DNA of 64,000 nucleotides from Rhynchosporium graminicola (GCA_900074885.1 FJUW01000023.1:590909-654908), one strand, 5' to 3'. Positions 23,165 through 35,454 are shown, counted from the stretch's first letter. Program-made: numbers and translations. The notes: generated by a model from the sequence alone, not told the origin.

Positions 23165-23764
23165 AGTGTCAGGATGGGAGAGGGAGTGGGGGACGACTTG
23201 GTTGGTGAAGAGGAGGTTAGGGGTTCGCTACGAGCGAGACGGATATCGGCGGGGGAAGGGCGAGCTATTATTCGGTGATGAGGGTACGTTTGATGAGAAT
23301 AAGCTAAGTATCGATATAATGAATCTAGCATCACAGGAGATTGAGCGAGAAAGCTCCACGAGTCAATCGAAGTATCCTACAGTTTCCATCGCAGCGAAGT
23401 GACACGGAGTCTCAAAATCTCACACCTAGAAAGAAGCATATCTCTTACCATTCTTGTGAAATGTCTCAAGTCTTCACTTCACTGAAGTACTGGCGGGTCC
23501 ACACAATGCGTATAGTCTAAGGCTTAATTCTTCATGTTAGCAACGATTCCTGTAGAGAATGGTCATTTTTCATTTGGTGAGGTAACGAACGAGGCTTCGC
23601 TGAAGGCGCTGCCAAGGAGTCAGCTGAGTGAGAATCACGTCTGTGATTTCCAGCCTTAAGTCTTTCTTCGAATGCGAAGCCTAATTGACTACCATCCCCG
23701 ACTCCTCTAAGCTTCCCTATAAGAATAGGGAATTTGCAGAAAAGAGACAAAATGGCAACCAAAG
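23165..23764. other. Intergenic or possible 3' exon of the small membrane protein
   Basis: Apart from the open hydrophilic frame to 23,402, nothing is recognised. Confidence 0.4.
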
Positions 23765-25190
23765 ATTATGATCATCGTGGGAGCAGGTGCGAGAGTGATT
23801 TTTATCTTAATAAATCTTGGAGCCAATCATGTCAGTCCCTTTCGGAATTATCGCAGCTCACACTTGGCTCCAAATTTATCCTAATGGTGATATAATGCTG
23901 CTTGAAATAGCTTCTGATCTGGGGTAAATTTTCTACATTCCATTTTAGTTCTGATCTGATCTTGCAAGTGGCTTATGGTCGAAGTCTCGAGTATATCCCA
24001 CAATGATGACTCCAAGTCCCGTAGAGATGCTTGGATGAATTCCTGAAAGAAGAAACATTCTGTGACTTGTTTCCTGGTCATCGAGTTACTTCCTATCTCG
24101 AAGCTTTTTCGCTGCATAAATCATTTCCTAGAAGAACAATCAATTACCGAAATATCTTCGAAACCCCGGTCACAAGTCTCCGCGGAAGTGGGAAATTTCT
24201 GGGTAGTTGAGACATCTACAGGAATGATGTTCACTATCAAGAAGCTCATCATTGCGGCTGGCCTCTTGTCCACTTCAGATATATTTCTACCTTCGCCACG
24301 GAAGACTTTACCCTGCCGACAATCCATACTCGTGATCTATGCAAACACAGAGTCCCTCTCATCACTAGATATCAAATTGGTTCTAGATATTGGCGGCTCG
24401 AAATCTGCATCCGATACCGTGGTCCTACTCTCATCACTTCAGAAATCAATAACATAGGCCATTCCCCCCAATGGCCAAGGACCGTATCTCCCTGCAATCA
24501 CGATGCAACATGGCCACTATCAAACAGCCATGAGATCATCTCCACACGATTGATATCAAAGATGAGTTCTTGCATCTTCGAGCCTCTCGAAGCGTTCATG
24601 CGCTTCTTTCACAGCAATTGGTTCGGAATTAGGCTTATAGACACGATCTATAGTGCTATATGGTATGTGGAGGAAAGCGGTTAGGTATAAGTGAACTGAT
24701 GGTATGCGCAATCTGAGGCCCGATCGTCCTGCCTATTGGTTCGGTGATGGAGCTGCGGTTTATAACAAACAGGGACTATGGGATATTGTTGCTAGAACAG
24801 AAGTACTAAGGGATGGTATTGTGAGTATCAATGGTAAAGAAGTGCTGTAGAAGAGCGGGCGGCGCGTCGAGTGCAATGCTGCAATCACAGCCACTGGATG
24901 GTAAAACTGCTTTCCGTTCTTCAGAGACGATATAGCGAAGAAATTGGGCTTGCCAATCGTGACTGCGAGTGCAGATGCCAAAGATATCGAAGCTTACGAA
25001 TCTCGCATTGCACAAGCGGATGAAATGGTTGCCGTCAATTTTCCTCGATCGAAAGTCCAGCCTCATTTTCCGACCTATGCTCCAAGATCAACGCTTGGCA
25101 AACCTTATCGCTCGATTGTGCCAGTCATTGATTGCGAGTATCGATCAATTGCTTTCTTGGGTACGATTGAAAAACCCAAAGTTATCTAGT
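23765..25190 (+). pseudogene. Broken FAD-dependent (FMO/Baeyer-Villiger-like) monooxygenase
   Basis: Fragments in several plus-strand frames line up in family order. IIVGAGA at 23,769 is a dinucleotide-binding motif. AHTWLQIYPNGDI lies near 23,860 and INHFLEEQSI near 24,118. KKLIIAAGLLS comes near 24,240, then GGSKSASDTV near 24,393-24,420 (second nucleotide-binding site), STRLISKMS near 24,545 and RPDRPAYWFGDG near 24,720. A C-terminal block FFRDDIAKKLGLPIV runs to about 25,185. The parts are separated by in-frame stops (TAG after KSIT at about 24,455 where Trp is usual, TAG near 24,848, TAA near 24,902) and by at least one frameshift between 24,480 and 24,540. Total length fits a gene of about 480 codons. 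Introns cannot reconcile all lesions. Confidence 0.78.
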
Positions 25191-26241
25191 GGCAGAAGTG
25201 TAAGCCATATGGGCTACGGCAGGCATGTCTGAGTGGATACCTAGTGTTGCCCGGCGAGGAGACGATGAGAGATGACGTCGCACTCACTTCGGCATGGATA
25301 AGGAGGCGATATCTCGGTGATTTATACACCTTTATATTCGAGTAGATAACTGTGAGTACTTATGATAGTTTGTTGTCCTTTCGAATCCCTAAAACTAAGA
25401 GGATGATTGCGCGCGAGAGCTCCGTGTGATTAAATATGATTTTGCTGACTCGTTACAGTGCATGTCAATGCTCCTCCGCGATCTCGATCTCAACGATCTT
25501 TGGAAGAGAGGCGGTTGGAGGGATATGTTCTCTCCGTATAGATCGGCTGATTTAGGAGGTATTGTAGAGGAGTGGAAGGATAAAAAAACAAAGTGAAGAT
25601 AAAGCTGGACCCGCACAAGGTTTTGTTCCTATATGGAGGGACTATAGTATATAAATGATGCATTATGTGATAAATTCAGCCGGATACACCGTGACTTGCT
25701 ACCATAATGCGGTGCCCTCGATTTGTTTAGTATCTGGTTAATATTCATGCCTGCTCGTTAGTGCTCGAATTCCAAGTTGCTTCTATGTGATGTCTTCGCC
25801 AAGATTTCACAGATGAAATATTGTAGACAACAATCATGTCGAAGGACTAATTCTCACCTCTTATATATCTCGTGCACTTGCAATAAGCGCTGTATGTTGT
25901 AGAGGTTAGGGAGGCGCGAAAAGAATGCGCCAATAAGCGAGCCCAAAGTGGGTCGATCCTCGCTTATCTTGGACAACAACAAAACAAGAGGGACAGCCTG
26001 GAGACTTGATCACTATAGCAGTGAAAGGGACCCTAGATAGTAAGCTAGCTTATGAATATCTCTGCATTATGTGAAAGCAGGCTCCTGCATCGTTGGTGTG
26101 CATTTTCGGGATCATGTCGATGCAAAAAGCTCATCTGGATGATTAAATGGAGCGAGTTTGTCAGCGTGGACAATGAATGCAGACTGGGCTATTTAAAATA
26201 TGGGTTGACTACACTACCACAATTATCATATACATACATAA
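25191..26241. other. Intergenic
   Basis: No supported gene. Short ORFs around 25,395-25,616 and 26,052-26,303 have no domain. TATTTAAAATATG near 26,190 could serve the promoter of the secreted-protein gene. Confidence 0.5.
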
Positions 26242-27420
26242 TTGACTCTGGGGCTCAGCATCATGCTACTCCTCTGCCTGTTCGCAGCATTGCTGCTAGT
26301 TAGTCTATCCCCTATCGTTCAAGGAGTTTCGATTATCCATGTCGATATCACAACTCTGGTCACTGTCGTCTCATATCAACCCACGGCTAAGGAGTACGCT
26401 CGGAGCATTATTCTATCTCAACCACTGCTTTCAATATCTGATAGCTCTTCTATCGGCCTAGCTCTCAAGCTTACCAGATGCAATGCAGATAATTGTCTTC
26501 GTGCTCTGAGTCGATACAACGCTCATGATTTCTGCAGCACCTACACGAACTCGATATGCTCTGATACTTCGAATTTACCCATTTACGCTCTTTCATGCAC
26601 CGGCTCTGCCATCGCTAGAGTTAGCTCGGCGTGTACTTGCTTGAATGGAGCATCCGATTTTTCTAGCATCGGTAAGATCAAATTTATCACCTTAGCAGAT
26701 TATTTCTCATTCCCTCCCAGGACCCTCAACTTCACTATCTCCGTCAAAGCAGCCAGATGCGCTATTCTCCATGATCTTCTCTAAAGTCTCTGATTCGAGC
26801 CCAATTCCAGTGTCATCTGTTTTTCTTGGCCAAGACCTGTCTCCACAGACCCAGGATGCCAACTCGTTCCCAAGAATCGGTCGCTTTAGCTTCCATGTCT
26901 ACTGAGAGTCAGGAAAACCCATCTACATCCTCTGTCCAGATCTCTCAGCCAAGCCTAAGAGCAACTCAACTGCTCACTGAGCTTCTGACCGTCACGATCG
27001 CCTTAACAGATACCCATGGCGTCCCAACAAGTACTGTGATACAGCTTTCATCAGTTTCACAGGCTTCTCAGCGTTCCCCAAGAATTTCAACCAAGTTCCG
27101 GACCTGTTCAAAGTGTTCCCTTGAGTCAAGGCAATCCGACACCGATTGTGACTCAGCTTTCGCAGGTCTCGCAGGTCTCGCAGGATTCCCAAAGCACGCA
27201 AAGCGGCTCACCTCCTCTTCAGACTGTCACTTTGATTCTCACGGATAATCAAGGCATTCCAACTTCAACTGTCACTCAGCTTGCGCGGCAGCTAGGTGAA
27301 CAGTCGGGACGAACAGCTAAGTACCAAGCCCAGACGAGACTGGAAGATCTAAGCAAGGTTAGCCAAGAACTAACATTGATTGACCGTCTGCAAACAACAG
27401 CTCTCAATTCACATTTGTAG
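26242..27420 (+). pseudogene. Frameshifted gene for a secreted Cys-containing, Ser/Gln-repeat protein
   Basis: The first open part (26,242-26,671) begins MTLGLSIMLLLCLFAALLL, a good signal peptide. A Cys-rich domain follows (CNADNCLRAL, HDFCSTYTNSIC, CTGSAIARVSSACTCL), a layout common in fungal secreted proteins. A 49-bp intron (26,672-26,720; GTAAGA donor, TCCCAG acceptor) leads in phase to SDSSPIPVSSVFLG. Beyond it the protein-like frame changes twice, near 26,868 and near 27,080. Ser/Gln-rich repeats (LTDTHGVPTSTV and LTDNQGIPTSTV) follow, and the last frame ends at TAG 27,418-27,420. Both shifts lie at a cgttccc(c)aagaa word. It is either a decaying gene or one with two sequencing indels; an extra intron is less likely. 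Confidence 0.55.
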
Positions 27421-27804
27421 CAACCTTGAAGAATACTTTTTCGTAATTTGCTTTCGATACGTAGTCATTTCCTGCACTATAAGACACTAAAGGTATTTCT
27501 GCGGTCAAGTGCGACATGTTAGTGACAGGCAGAATGAGATATTGAGCTGTCCATTATCACATATTCAACCTAATAATATTTTCAAAGCGTAGATTCGTCT
27601 GCTAACATATGAGTTTGGGGATATTCAGCCATCAGCAGTAGGGATTTGTAATTTGGTGTTGAGCTTTTTACTACAAGAGGGGCACCTGAAAATGGATCAC
27701 AATGGCTAATAATGTAGACATTCTTTTAGAATAATGATTCTTGTACACTGACACCAGACACGAATCTTGTTCTCCGCCTGTCGATTCTATCTATACAGGA
27801 TACG
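27421..27804. other. Short intergenic region between convergent genes
   Basis: Downstream of both neighbours; nothing coding seen. Confidence 0.55.
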
Positions 27805-29308
27805 TCATGGTGCTAGGAATAGCTCAACTGGCAAATCGTAGTACAGCTGGTAATCGAGCTCCTGCGACCATTCGAGGACAAAGAATTTGGTAAGTGCGAC
27901 GATCGCATCGGCCTCGACTTCTCCCACATTTTCACTATCCAGCTGAATCATTGGGTCGGATTTTACATCCACCTCAACAATACCTTTCCAAAATCTGTTA
28001 TTATCCTTGTCCAGAGCGCTGAACCCATTGCGGACAAGAAAGACTTCCACGGCCGCAGTAACAATTCTCACTATGTCTCCACTATTGCCGACTCCGGACG
28101 TCACAGCAGCGAATGCCATCTCACTCATAGGTCCGTATACGAATTCTCTGGACCATTGCATTGCTACCAGAGCTTCTCTGCTCAGCAGGATCTCGCCTTT
28201 CAACAAACTTGCAAGCGAATCTCGATATCGATTCATTGTCGGTATGCCAACTGCCAGCAAGAGATCTTTCAGTCCTCGATGCATAGACCACGAGATAGAT
28301 GACCACGGCAGGTTTTTCAGAGCCATAGCGAGAATTCTGGCCCCATGAGGTGGTACATAAACTGTCGCGACATCCGTATCATCTCCCAGGCATGGAGTCT
28401 CGACGCTCAGCAATTGCACGTCCAAGACGGATGGAACCATTGCTAGCAGGTTCGAAAACCTTTCCGCCTTGCATGTTGTACAAGTGACGACTTCCATGTG
28501 ACCCTCCAAATCCTTTTGGGATCTCTTGCAACTTCCAAGGGCCCTTGCTTTGGCTCTGCCAGGGAACCCAATTTTTCTCTCTCCGCTGGAAAAAATACCA
28601 GCAAGCATATTAGTACACTTGTCTAAGCGAACTAGGAACGATGGCGGGTATACATCAGCTCCTGCGTTGTGGCTGTCGTGTGGGAAAAGGCGAACGATGC
28701 AAGGGCCACCATTCGGCCAGGATATGCTCCACTGGCCAGCGTACGAAGGGTAGGATGCGCGATGGCCAGATGCTGAAGAATATTTGAAGACGGGTCTTGC
28801 ATTCGTCATTGCCAATAAAGTCATGACAGTAGCTCGATCGACCTTGACACATGTAAGTGAGCCATGGCTCGTCAGTGGTACTTTTGGGACGTTGCTCCGG
28901 CAATTCTTGGTATCTAAAAACGCATCATTATGCCCTAGATACCGATTCACTGGAGCAATGTGCACAAGATTCAGAGTAAATGGAATCGAAATCGAGTCCT
29001 TGCTCGTGTGTGTCTTTGCTCGTGTGTGGAAGTCGTGATAGAAAAATGTCGTTAGAGCCACAGAATTTACTGTCCAGCCTGGCGACAATGGCAGCTCCCA
29101 ACTGCACTTTCAGATCACCTGACTCAGACCGAGCCAAAATATTTGACCCTGGTAGCGCAGGTGCGTATTGGCAGCAGTTTGGTGAGCAGTACGAGCAACG
29201 ACGCAGCCTCTCGATCGTGTAGTGCCCAAGGCTTGCTACAACGAGTATTATGGCAGCACCAATTACCACTGTGCCTCAGCTGAGTACATAATTGTCTGAA
29301 GTTGACAT
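27805..29308 (-). CDS. Unrecognised protein with N-terminal membrane anchor; in-frame TGA at codon 11
   Basis: A 427-codon frame (29,088 to 27,805) encodes a soluble-looking protein with CTTCKAERFSNLL, GDDTDVATVYVPPHGARIL and SWSMHRGLKDLL. I do not recognise the family. Upstream, ATG at 29,308 opens MSTSDNYVLS, then TGA (29,278-29,276), then a single hydrophobic segment VVIGAAIILVVASLGHYTIE and a Cys-rich stretch. A short GT-AG intron joins the two parts in phase: donor at 29,118, acceptor leaving the next exon at 29,078 or 29,069 (40 or 49 bp). The gene therefore looks like a type II or signal-anchored protein of about 485 aa. The TGA is a nonsense mutation, a sequence error, or a sign that the real start lies elsewhere. 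Confidence 0.5.
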
Positions 29309-30649
29309 ATTTATAGAAACTGTGTTTCTATGGACCTTGTGCTCTGTACAAAATCAGCAGCTGTTTTCACTATCAGGCGCGTATGTACTGGAACTTTGCG
29401 CTTTCCAGGCTTTGACTTGCTAGGGGGCTAGAATATATGTGCCAGCTATAACTATCTGAAAGGGAAGAAGAATGTGTAGATTGTGTGGTGGGGTTCTCTC
29501 CGATGGGTTGGAAGCTGGTCTGGATACTGAGTGCGAGTAGGGTGAGGAGGCCAGCCTGAAGTGATGTTAAATTCCTGCTTGCCTCTATCTTGGAACCAAA
29601 AGTCCATAACTGTCCTGCCATGGGGAAATATGCGGGAACAAGCGAGAAGGATGGCCTCGAGGAATGTTGACATCCCCAATGCCGGGTCGTAGCTGTGATC
29701 TAGTGATTGGTTTCTCTGAGAGGACCGTCCGATCAAGCTTGTTTTTCACTTCTTTTGATTGGCTTCCAATTAGATGGATGGTAGGTAGGCATGTCTCAAA
29801 ATAAACTTGTAGCATTGTTCATTGTTTATTGGTTCTGGAAGCGAATCTGGAGAAGGGCCGCTCATCACATGACCTAAATCAATCCTCCACAGACCTCAGT
29901 CCTCCCCAACATCCGTCCGCCTCACACAACCCATATTTCACTCCAGTCAATTTTCAATGCCCTCGTCTTCATCTTTTTGTCAGATATTCTCACGTCTCCC
30001 GAGAAGTCTGAGAACTCAAGACAGTAGCTTTGTATCTTGGCACCACACGTGTTTTATTATGCGCTGGCTCCCCCAAGGGGTGAGTTTCAGAATCTGCACG
30101 GAACAATCGTCACAACCACAACCACGGTCAAGAAACACCATCCACAGGCTGAGATGGCATCAATCTTTACGACTCACAGCCGCCATGTCACTGAAGTAAA
30201 TTAATTCTTGCCTTTTTTCATCGCGTTAAATCTTGCTTTTATCAATCGTGCGCTGTCTTTTTGCATTCTCACCAAAAAAGAAACCTCACTTACCAGTCCA
30301 GTGACTACACGTTGGGTTTTCGTTGTGGTTTCGACTTCCTTATCGCGCGCAGACTGCGCTTCGTTGATTCCCAAGACGGAGAAGTTTTGAACTCCACGGC
30401 ACATTCGTGCCTAGTAGCCATGGCGGTGCCAAGATTGTTTCTTTCTAAATCCCTGGTTTTAAGACTGTTCCTTGTGAATGGTTTGAGTTTGGGTCGAGTC
30501 ACAAAGCTCTTATAGACGAAGAATTGACTATTACTTTACTCCGTATGTAGGCCTACAAGGTCTATATCTAGAACATATCCCATGAGTGCCTCCATTGCGA
30601 AGTCCCGTTTCAACCACTAATCTCGTATTCTCACCCGTAAGTCTTCAAT
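29309..30649. other. Intergenic
   Basis: Many short ORFs on both strands (29,370-30,515) with no domain or consistent codon pattern. Probably the promoter regions of the divergent neighbours. Confidence 0.55.
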
Positions 30650-31870
30650 ATGCTTATTCCTCATTCTCTTCGATCTCTCATAACAGCTGCGGCTGCTCTC
30701 TCATCACCTGATACCACATCAAGATCCGAGTCTTCCAACAACACCACCTTCCTTTCCACTCGTGGAACCAACGCAGAATATGCCAAAACAGCCTCATCGG
30801 CAATCACAGCCCTGGATGGCTTTTACATGAAAGACTCCTTCCGTTGGAAAGACATCGGCGGCTGGTCCGCCGCCAACGTGTACAACGACATAATGGACTA
30901 CGATCTCTGGACCCGCAGCAAAAAATACGAGAGCACTTACGGCGCATCTCTCCTCACAATCGCAACTTCGCCAGCCGCACAGCAAAAAGCAGGCAGCACG
31001 AATAACTTCAACGACGACCAGCTCTGGTGGTGTCTCGCCATGATTCGCGCCTACCAGAATTACGGTCATCGCGAGCTTCTCGACCAGTCGATCAAGCAAT
31101 GGCGTAACATCGGCGCGAACGCTCAAATCTTCAAAGTCGACCAAGGGACAAAAGTCTCCAAAGGTGGTATCGAGCGCGATGTTCCCATTCCTGCAGACTG
31201 CGACATCGACGGCGCGGTCTACTGGGGCAGTGCCAAAGACTCCGGCTTAAACGCCATCTCCACCAGCTTATTCGCGCAAGTCGGAGCATGGCTTTTCGAC
31301 ATTACAGGCGATGCATCATTTCGCGGACCCTCTGATGCTGCGCTCAGCTGGCTACAGCGCATGATGTTAGATACCAAAACAGGGATTATGACCATTGATG
31401 CGCTGACAGCTGATGGATGCACAAAGCATCTCGGATCGCTGACGTATGAAACCGGTGTCTACATCGGCGCTCTAACATCGTTATACATAACGACCGGCGA
31501 CGCGAAATATTTAGACCAGGCGACACTCTCCGTAACCTCAGCTACTACAGGAGGATTCGGCAATAATCCCGCTCTGGTGATCGATCAGCAGGCTGATCTG
31601 ACGACTAATGGGGACGGTGTGCAATGGCGAGATGTCTTGTTCCGCAATCTGGCCGACTTTTACGTCACGGCTGGCTCGAAAGGTAAGGTCACCGAGGATC
31701 TGCAGGGCAAGATCCGCGCGTTCTTCAAGGCGAATTATGATCAGATACAGAGTAAAGCCAAGTTCGGAAACCTGTATGCGGCGAATTGGTATGGCAAGAT
31801 GACTTCGGGGTCTGATTGGGGTACGGGAAGTGTGCTGGGCAACTTCATCGGCTCGATGTTGGTTCTCTAG
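30650..31870 (+). CDS. Secreted GH76 alpha-1,6-mannanase-like glycosidase
   Basis: A single 406-aa exon. Residues 1-20 (MLIPHSLRSLITAAAALSSP) look like a signal peptide, followed by a short Ser/Thr linker. The mature part is an (alpha/alpha)6 barrel of family GH76: WSAANVYNDIMDYD, then NFNDDQLWW with the adjacent Asp122-Asp123 that act as catalytic pair in this family, AYQNYG and LTYETGVYIGALTSLY. GH76 enzymes cleave or transglycosylate alpha-1,6-mannan. Fungal Dcw1/Dfg5 relatives are GPI-anchored and cross-link wall mannoproteins. No C-terminal GPI signal is visible (the protein ends IGSMLVL), so a soluble secreted enzyme is more likely. Length is normal and nothing is missing. Confidence 0.88.
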   Translation: MLIPHSLRSLITAAAALSSPDTTSRSESSNNTTFLSTRGTNAEYAKTASSAITALDGFYMKDSFRWKDIGGWSAANVYNDIMDYDLWTRSKKYESTYGASLLTIATSPAAQQKAGSTNNFNDDQLWWCLAMIRAYQNYGHRELLDQSIKQWRNIGANAQIFKVDQGTKVSKGGIERDVPIPADCDIDGAVYWGSAKDSGLNAISTSLFAQVGAWLFDITGDASFRGPSDAALSWLQRMMLDTKTGIMTIDALTADGCTKHLGSLTYETGVYIGALTSLYITTGDAKYLDQATLSVTSATTGGFGNNPALVIDQQADLTTNGDGVQWRDVLFRNLADFYVTAGSKGKVTEDLQGKIRAFFKANYDQIQSKAKFGNLYAANWYGKMTSGSDWGTGSVLGNFIGSMLVL

Positions 31871-32364
31871 GCGGTCTCTTGTGTCTTGAAGGAGTCTCGG
31901 TCAACTGGCGTTTTTGGGGGAAATATCTTGATACCCGGGGATTGCAGCGGAATACAGGGAATTTATTTAGATAATTTAATTATCGGCGCATGTTTATGTT
32001 TGAAGGCGGTTTTTATAAAGAAATAATAGTCACTACGATATATCCAAAAGTCTCATTTCAGGAGGCTCAAGAAATAACTTGCGCAAGGATCACGTGACTC
32101 GCTCTCATTAACCTGCCGTACGAGATCGGTACAAGCAGGTTTGCAAGAGGAGCAAAAGAAAAGAAAAGATAATCAATCTCTAGCTTTCAATCCATAGCTT
32201 CCAATCCCTAGCTTAAATATGCGGAATGTCCATCATACTTCTGCATCCAAGATATATCCCACAATTTCTACAAAGCAGAGACACAACAGAGTTTTGTCTA
32301 CCTCAATACCCCATCTGTGCGATAAAATCCTGAAAAGCCAGCCCAGTCCTCATATGTACAAACC
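31871..32364. other. Intergenic between convergent genes
   Basis: 3' regions of the mannanase and of the ferric reductase. No coding remnant. Confidence 0.6.
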
Positions 32365-35300
32365 TCAATCCATCCATCCAAACCCCCCNCCCCCTCCACC
32401 ACCAACACCCCCTTTCCCCCTCCCAAGCAACTCCACAACCGCCCTCCTCGCATCATCAGCCATAACCGGCGGTCCACAAACCACAACCGCCAAAGTCTCC
32501 CCCCCAGTCCTCCTCACCGCACCCTCGATTTCCGCGAAAACATCCGGACGGCGACCTCTGACGATCTCGATACCTCTCCTCGAGACTCTAGGATTTCTTC
32601 TCAGAGTCTCAGCCTCAGCCTCATTTACTCCTTGGATACTGCTCACGGGTTCTGAGAAAGGGATGATAGAGAACCCTTCTCGGAGTTCGACGTCGACGTT
32701 TTTATTCTCGTCTTGTGCATGTCGAGTGATGAAAGCGCGGATCTTGAGTTTCTCTTTGAGAGCTTCGTCAACATCCGACCTTGATCCAAGTATGGCTTCC
32801 ACATCCCCCTCCAACACTTCATCTAGTAAAGTCTCCTCTCTCACCGCCCACATGATTCTGATTCTCCTCGTCCTCACGTCATCGTTCCATTGATTTCTTG
32901 TTCCATCTCCGTCGCTCTGCTCGAAACTGGCTAAACCTCTCAAGTACGACATAGGAACCGCAATTCCCGTCCCGCCTACGACGAAAAGCACATTTCTGTA
33001 TTTACGCAAAGGTTGTGTTTCTCCGTACGGGCCTTCGATGAGGACTCTTTGTCTAGTCCCAGAAGTACCAGAGCGCAGAGCCGAGGCACGGAGCCGAGAT
33101 GTGAATCCATCATAGGGACGAATAAGGAAGTTTAGTGTTGCGGGTGGTGCTGTTTCTGCTGATGGAAATGGGGATGGGGGAAGCAAGGAAGCTGATTCGA
33201 TGTTGTGAGATTGTGATATTGGTGATCCAACGCGCGAGGGAGGGTTTATGGTGCCCAACGACATCGATGGAGAATGTGAGTTTGTAGTTCTCAACACTCC
33301 ATCCTCCGTTTCGAGGGGCGTTGAGTAAGCAAGCGTAAACGGATGACTCTCCCATCCCCTCCATTGCCACCACCGATCCGCGCTCAAGAAATAGACAAAG
33401 TAAAATCCACCCGGCCTAGGCTTCATCCAAGCTTTTGAATAAGGGACGCTCATGTGCACGATGTTGCTGTCTGGTGAATACGCAATAGTGGCCTTGGTGT
33501 CCCAGAATCTAGGGTTGAAGGATAGGATTCGTAGGATGCGGAGAAGACGATCGAAAAGCCAGATAATGACGCAGGGATATATGTAGAGTGCGTAATTTCG
33601 GAAAGGGACTACGTGGCTGTGGAAATAAGTATGGACGGAGGGGAATTGGGGGCGGGTGTCAAGGAACTTACTAGTACATAGTTAAGAGAATCAGGATAGA
33701 GAGAATAATGTGCAGCCAGAGGAAGATTTCGTAGAAGTTCCTGCGAAGGGGATAGACCGAGGCGACTAGGATAAAAACCATGAAAATAGTAGCCTACGAC
33801 ACTTCTATTAGCTTCCAATCTGTTCAAAAACGAGTCTATGGAACTCACCAAAACACCATTCCAGAAGTAACTCCGTTCAAAGTAGGCAAGGTAATACGTC
33901 CAAGCCTCAGACCAAGAATCTTGAGCTATACCACCAATCTTAAATCAGTCTCGTCGAGTTCACATATCTCACTTCCTCTCCCACTCAAACCTTCATTTTT
34001 GTCTCAGACTCCAAAACGGATAAGGCAAACTCACCAATCACAATCAAAACAGTGTAAACAACCGAATGAAGCACAGCCTGTACAGTAGCCACCCTCGCCA
34101 CCCATCGATGAAACATATTGTACGCCGCAAAATCCCAACCCGTGAGCCATAAAAGCGTATTATTCCGAATACCAAACGTCCAGACAAGTATTAAATTAGC
34201 CGTGGAGATGATCCCCGTTCGGTCCGCGACATAGCGGAGGAATTGATCTCGGGGATTTGGCCAGCTAGAGAGTTGTGTTGATGAGCTGAAGTGGAAAGGG
34301 TGAAGCGGGAAGGAAGACGCACTACATGTTCCCCTCAAAGATCCAATAACTACAACTACACAGTACCACATTCATCACCACAAAAGCCACGATGGCCAAA
34401 CTCTGCACCCGCGTCGGGATAGTGCACCACCCCACATTCTGCGCGCGTCTATAGCCGAACGTCGCCGGGACAGTAATGTACTTTTTCAGAAAGATATACG
34501 GCGTGTCGAAGATCCCTCTATCAGTATCGTGACCATCTTCGTAGGGAAGGGATTGGTATTTAGGATTGCGGAAGCTGGTGGATAGGAGATATTGTCCGAG
34601 GTGGGAGGAGAGACCGATGAGGATGATGAATGTCCAGAAGATGTACGTGGCGCACCTGTGTACATAAATTTTTAGACACCTGCACGAGAAGTGAAGCAAG
34701 GTATATCACGAGGTGAGGTGCTTACCCATAAACATTATGAATCCTCGTCTCGAAATCCCAAGCAGCCTATCCATATCATAACATCAGCTTCATCCAAAAC
34801 CAACCACACAAACCCTCCCCATCCTCCTTTCCCCAAAGCTCAAAACCACAACCCCAAATCCCCCAAAACATCCCATTCCAAACAACCACAAACACGCGCA
34901 AAAACACAACTCACCAAAGTCCCCCTCCCCAGCCTCCAAGCACTCTCCCCCACAACAACCACCTCCCTAACAACCATCTTCCCCATCCCCATCCTCTTCA
35001 CACCGCTCACCAAATCCTCCCTCCCCACCCTCCTCAGCGCCTCCCCCTCCTCATCCCCAAACCTCGCAAGGACATCCTCAAAAGCCGGCAACCCGCGCCC
35101 ACACGTCTCATTCAAGCCGCTCAAGCCTGTAACCCTCTCACCTTCCGAACAATACCGTTGGAGACAGAGGTACAGCGACGGGAGACGATATGCATTGCTG
35201 CATCTCCGAGCATCTACCGAGTTGGATGAGGAGGTGATGTTTCCATCACCTGATCGTAATGCCGATCCCCCTCTGGATCCCGGTTCCACCGTCGTCAACT

Positions 35301-35454
35301 CAACCGCCGTGTCGTTAAACACCAGCCCGCTCAACACAAGATCACAGCCCCCGTAGCAGAACCCGTCCCCATCCCCATCCGTCTCACCATCAGAGCGTGC
35401 CCATACTTTCAAACCCCACGAAACCAAAACCCAGCCCGGAACGAACAATCGCAT
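32365..35454 (-). CDS. Ferric reductase (FRE-type metalloreductase), seven exons
   Basis: Exons 35454-34915, 34766-34726, 34655-34326, 34264-34035, 33925-33849, 33793-33672 and 33616-32365 give 863 aa. All six introns (55-148 bp) are GT-AG and phases match. A signal peptide (MRLFVPGWVLVSWGLKVWA) precedes a Cys-containing lumenal domain (CYGGC, LCLQRYC, GLNETC). The membrane domain follows. FHRWVAR/VLHSVVY and LWLHIIL/YYHVVPF place two pairs of His exactly 14 residues apart, the bis-haem ligands. The cytosolic part has the FAD motif HPFT, a glycine loop VVGGTGIAVPMSYL for NADPH, and CGPP near the C-terminus, ending FGW. It reduces extracellular Fe(III)/Cu(II) chelates for uptake. One ambiguous base (n) lies in the Gly-rich tail codons near 32,390. 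Confidence 0.93.
32389..32389. other. Unresolved base (n) in the assembly
   Basis: The only n in the window. It falls within a C-run (ccccccnccccctcc) inside the last codons of the ferric reductase, so the run length, and thus the C-terminal frame, could be mis-assembled. The frame as given ends plausibly in FGWMD. Confidence 0.9.

Noticed and set aside
34691..35356. 221-codon plus-strand ORF
   Set aside because: Shadow of ferric reductase exon 1, which has signal peptide, Cys motifs and matching splice sites.
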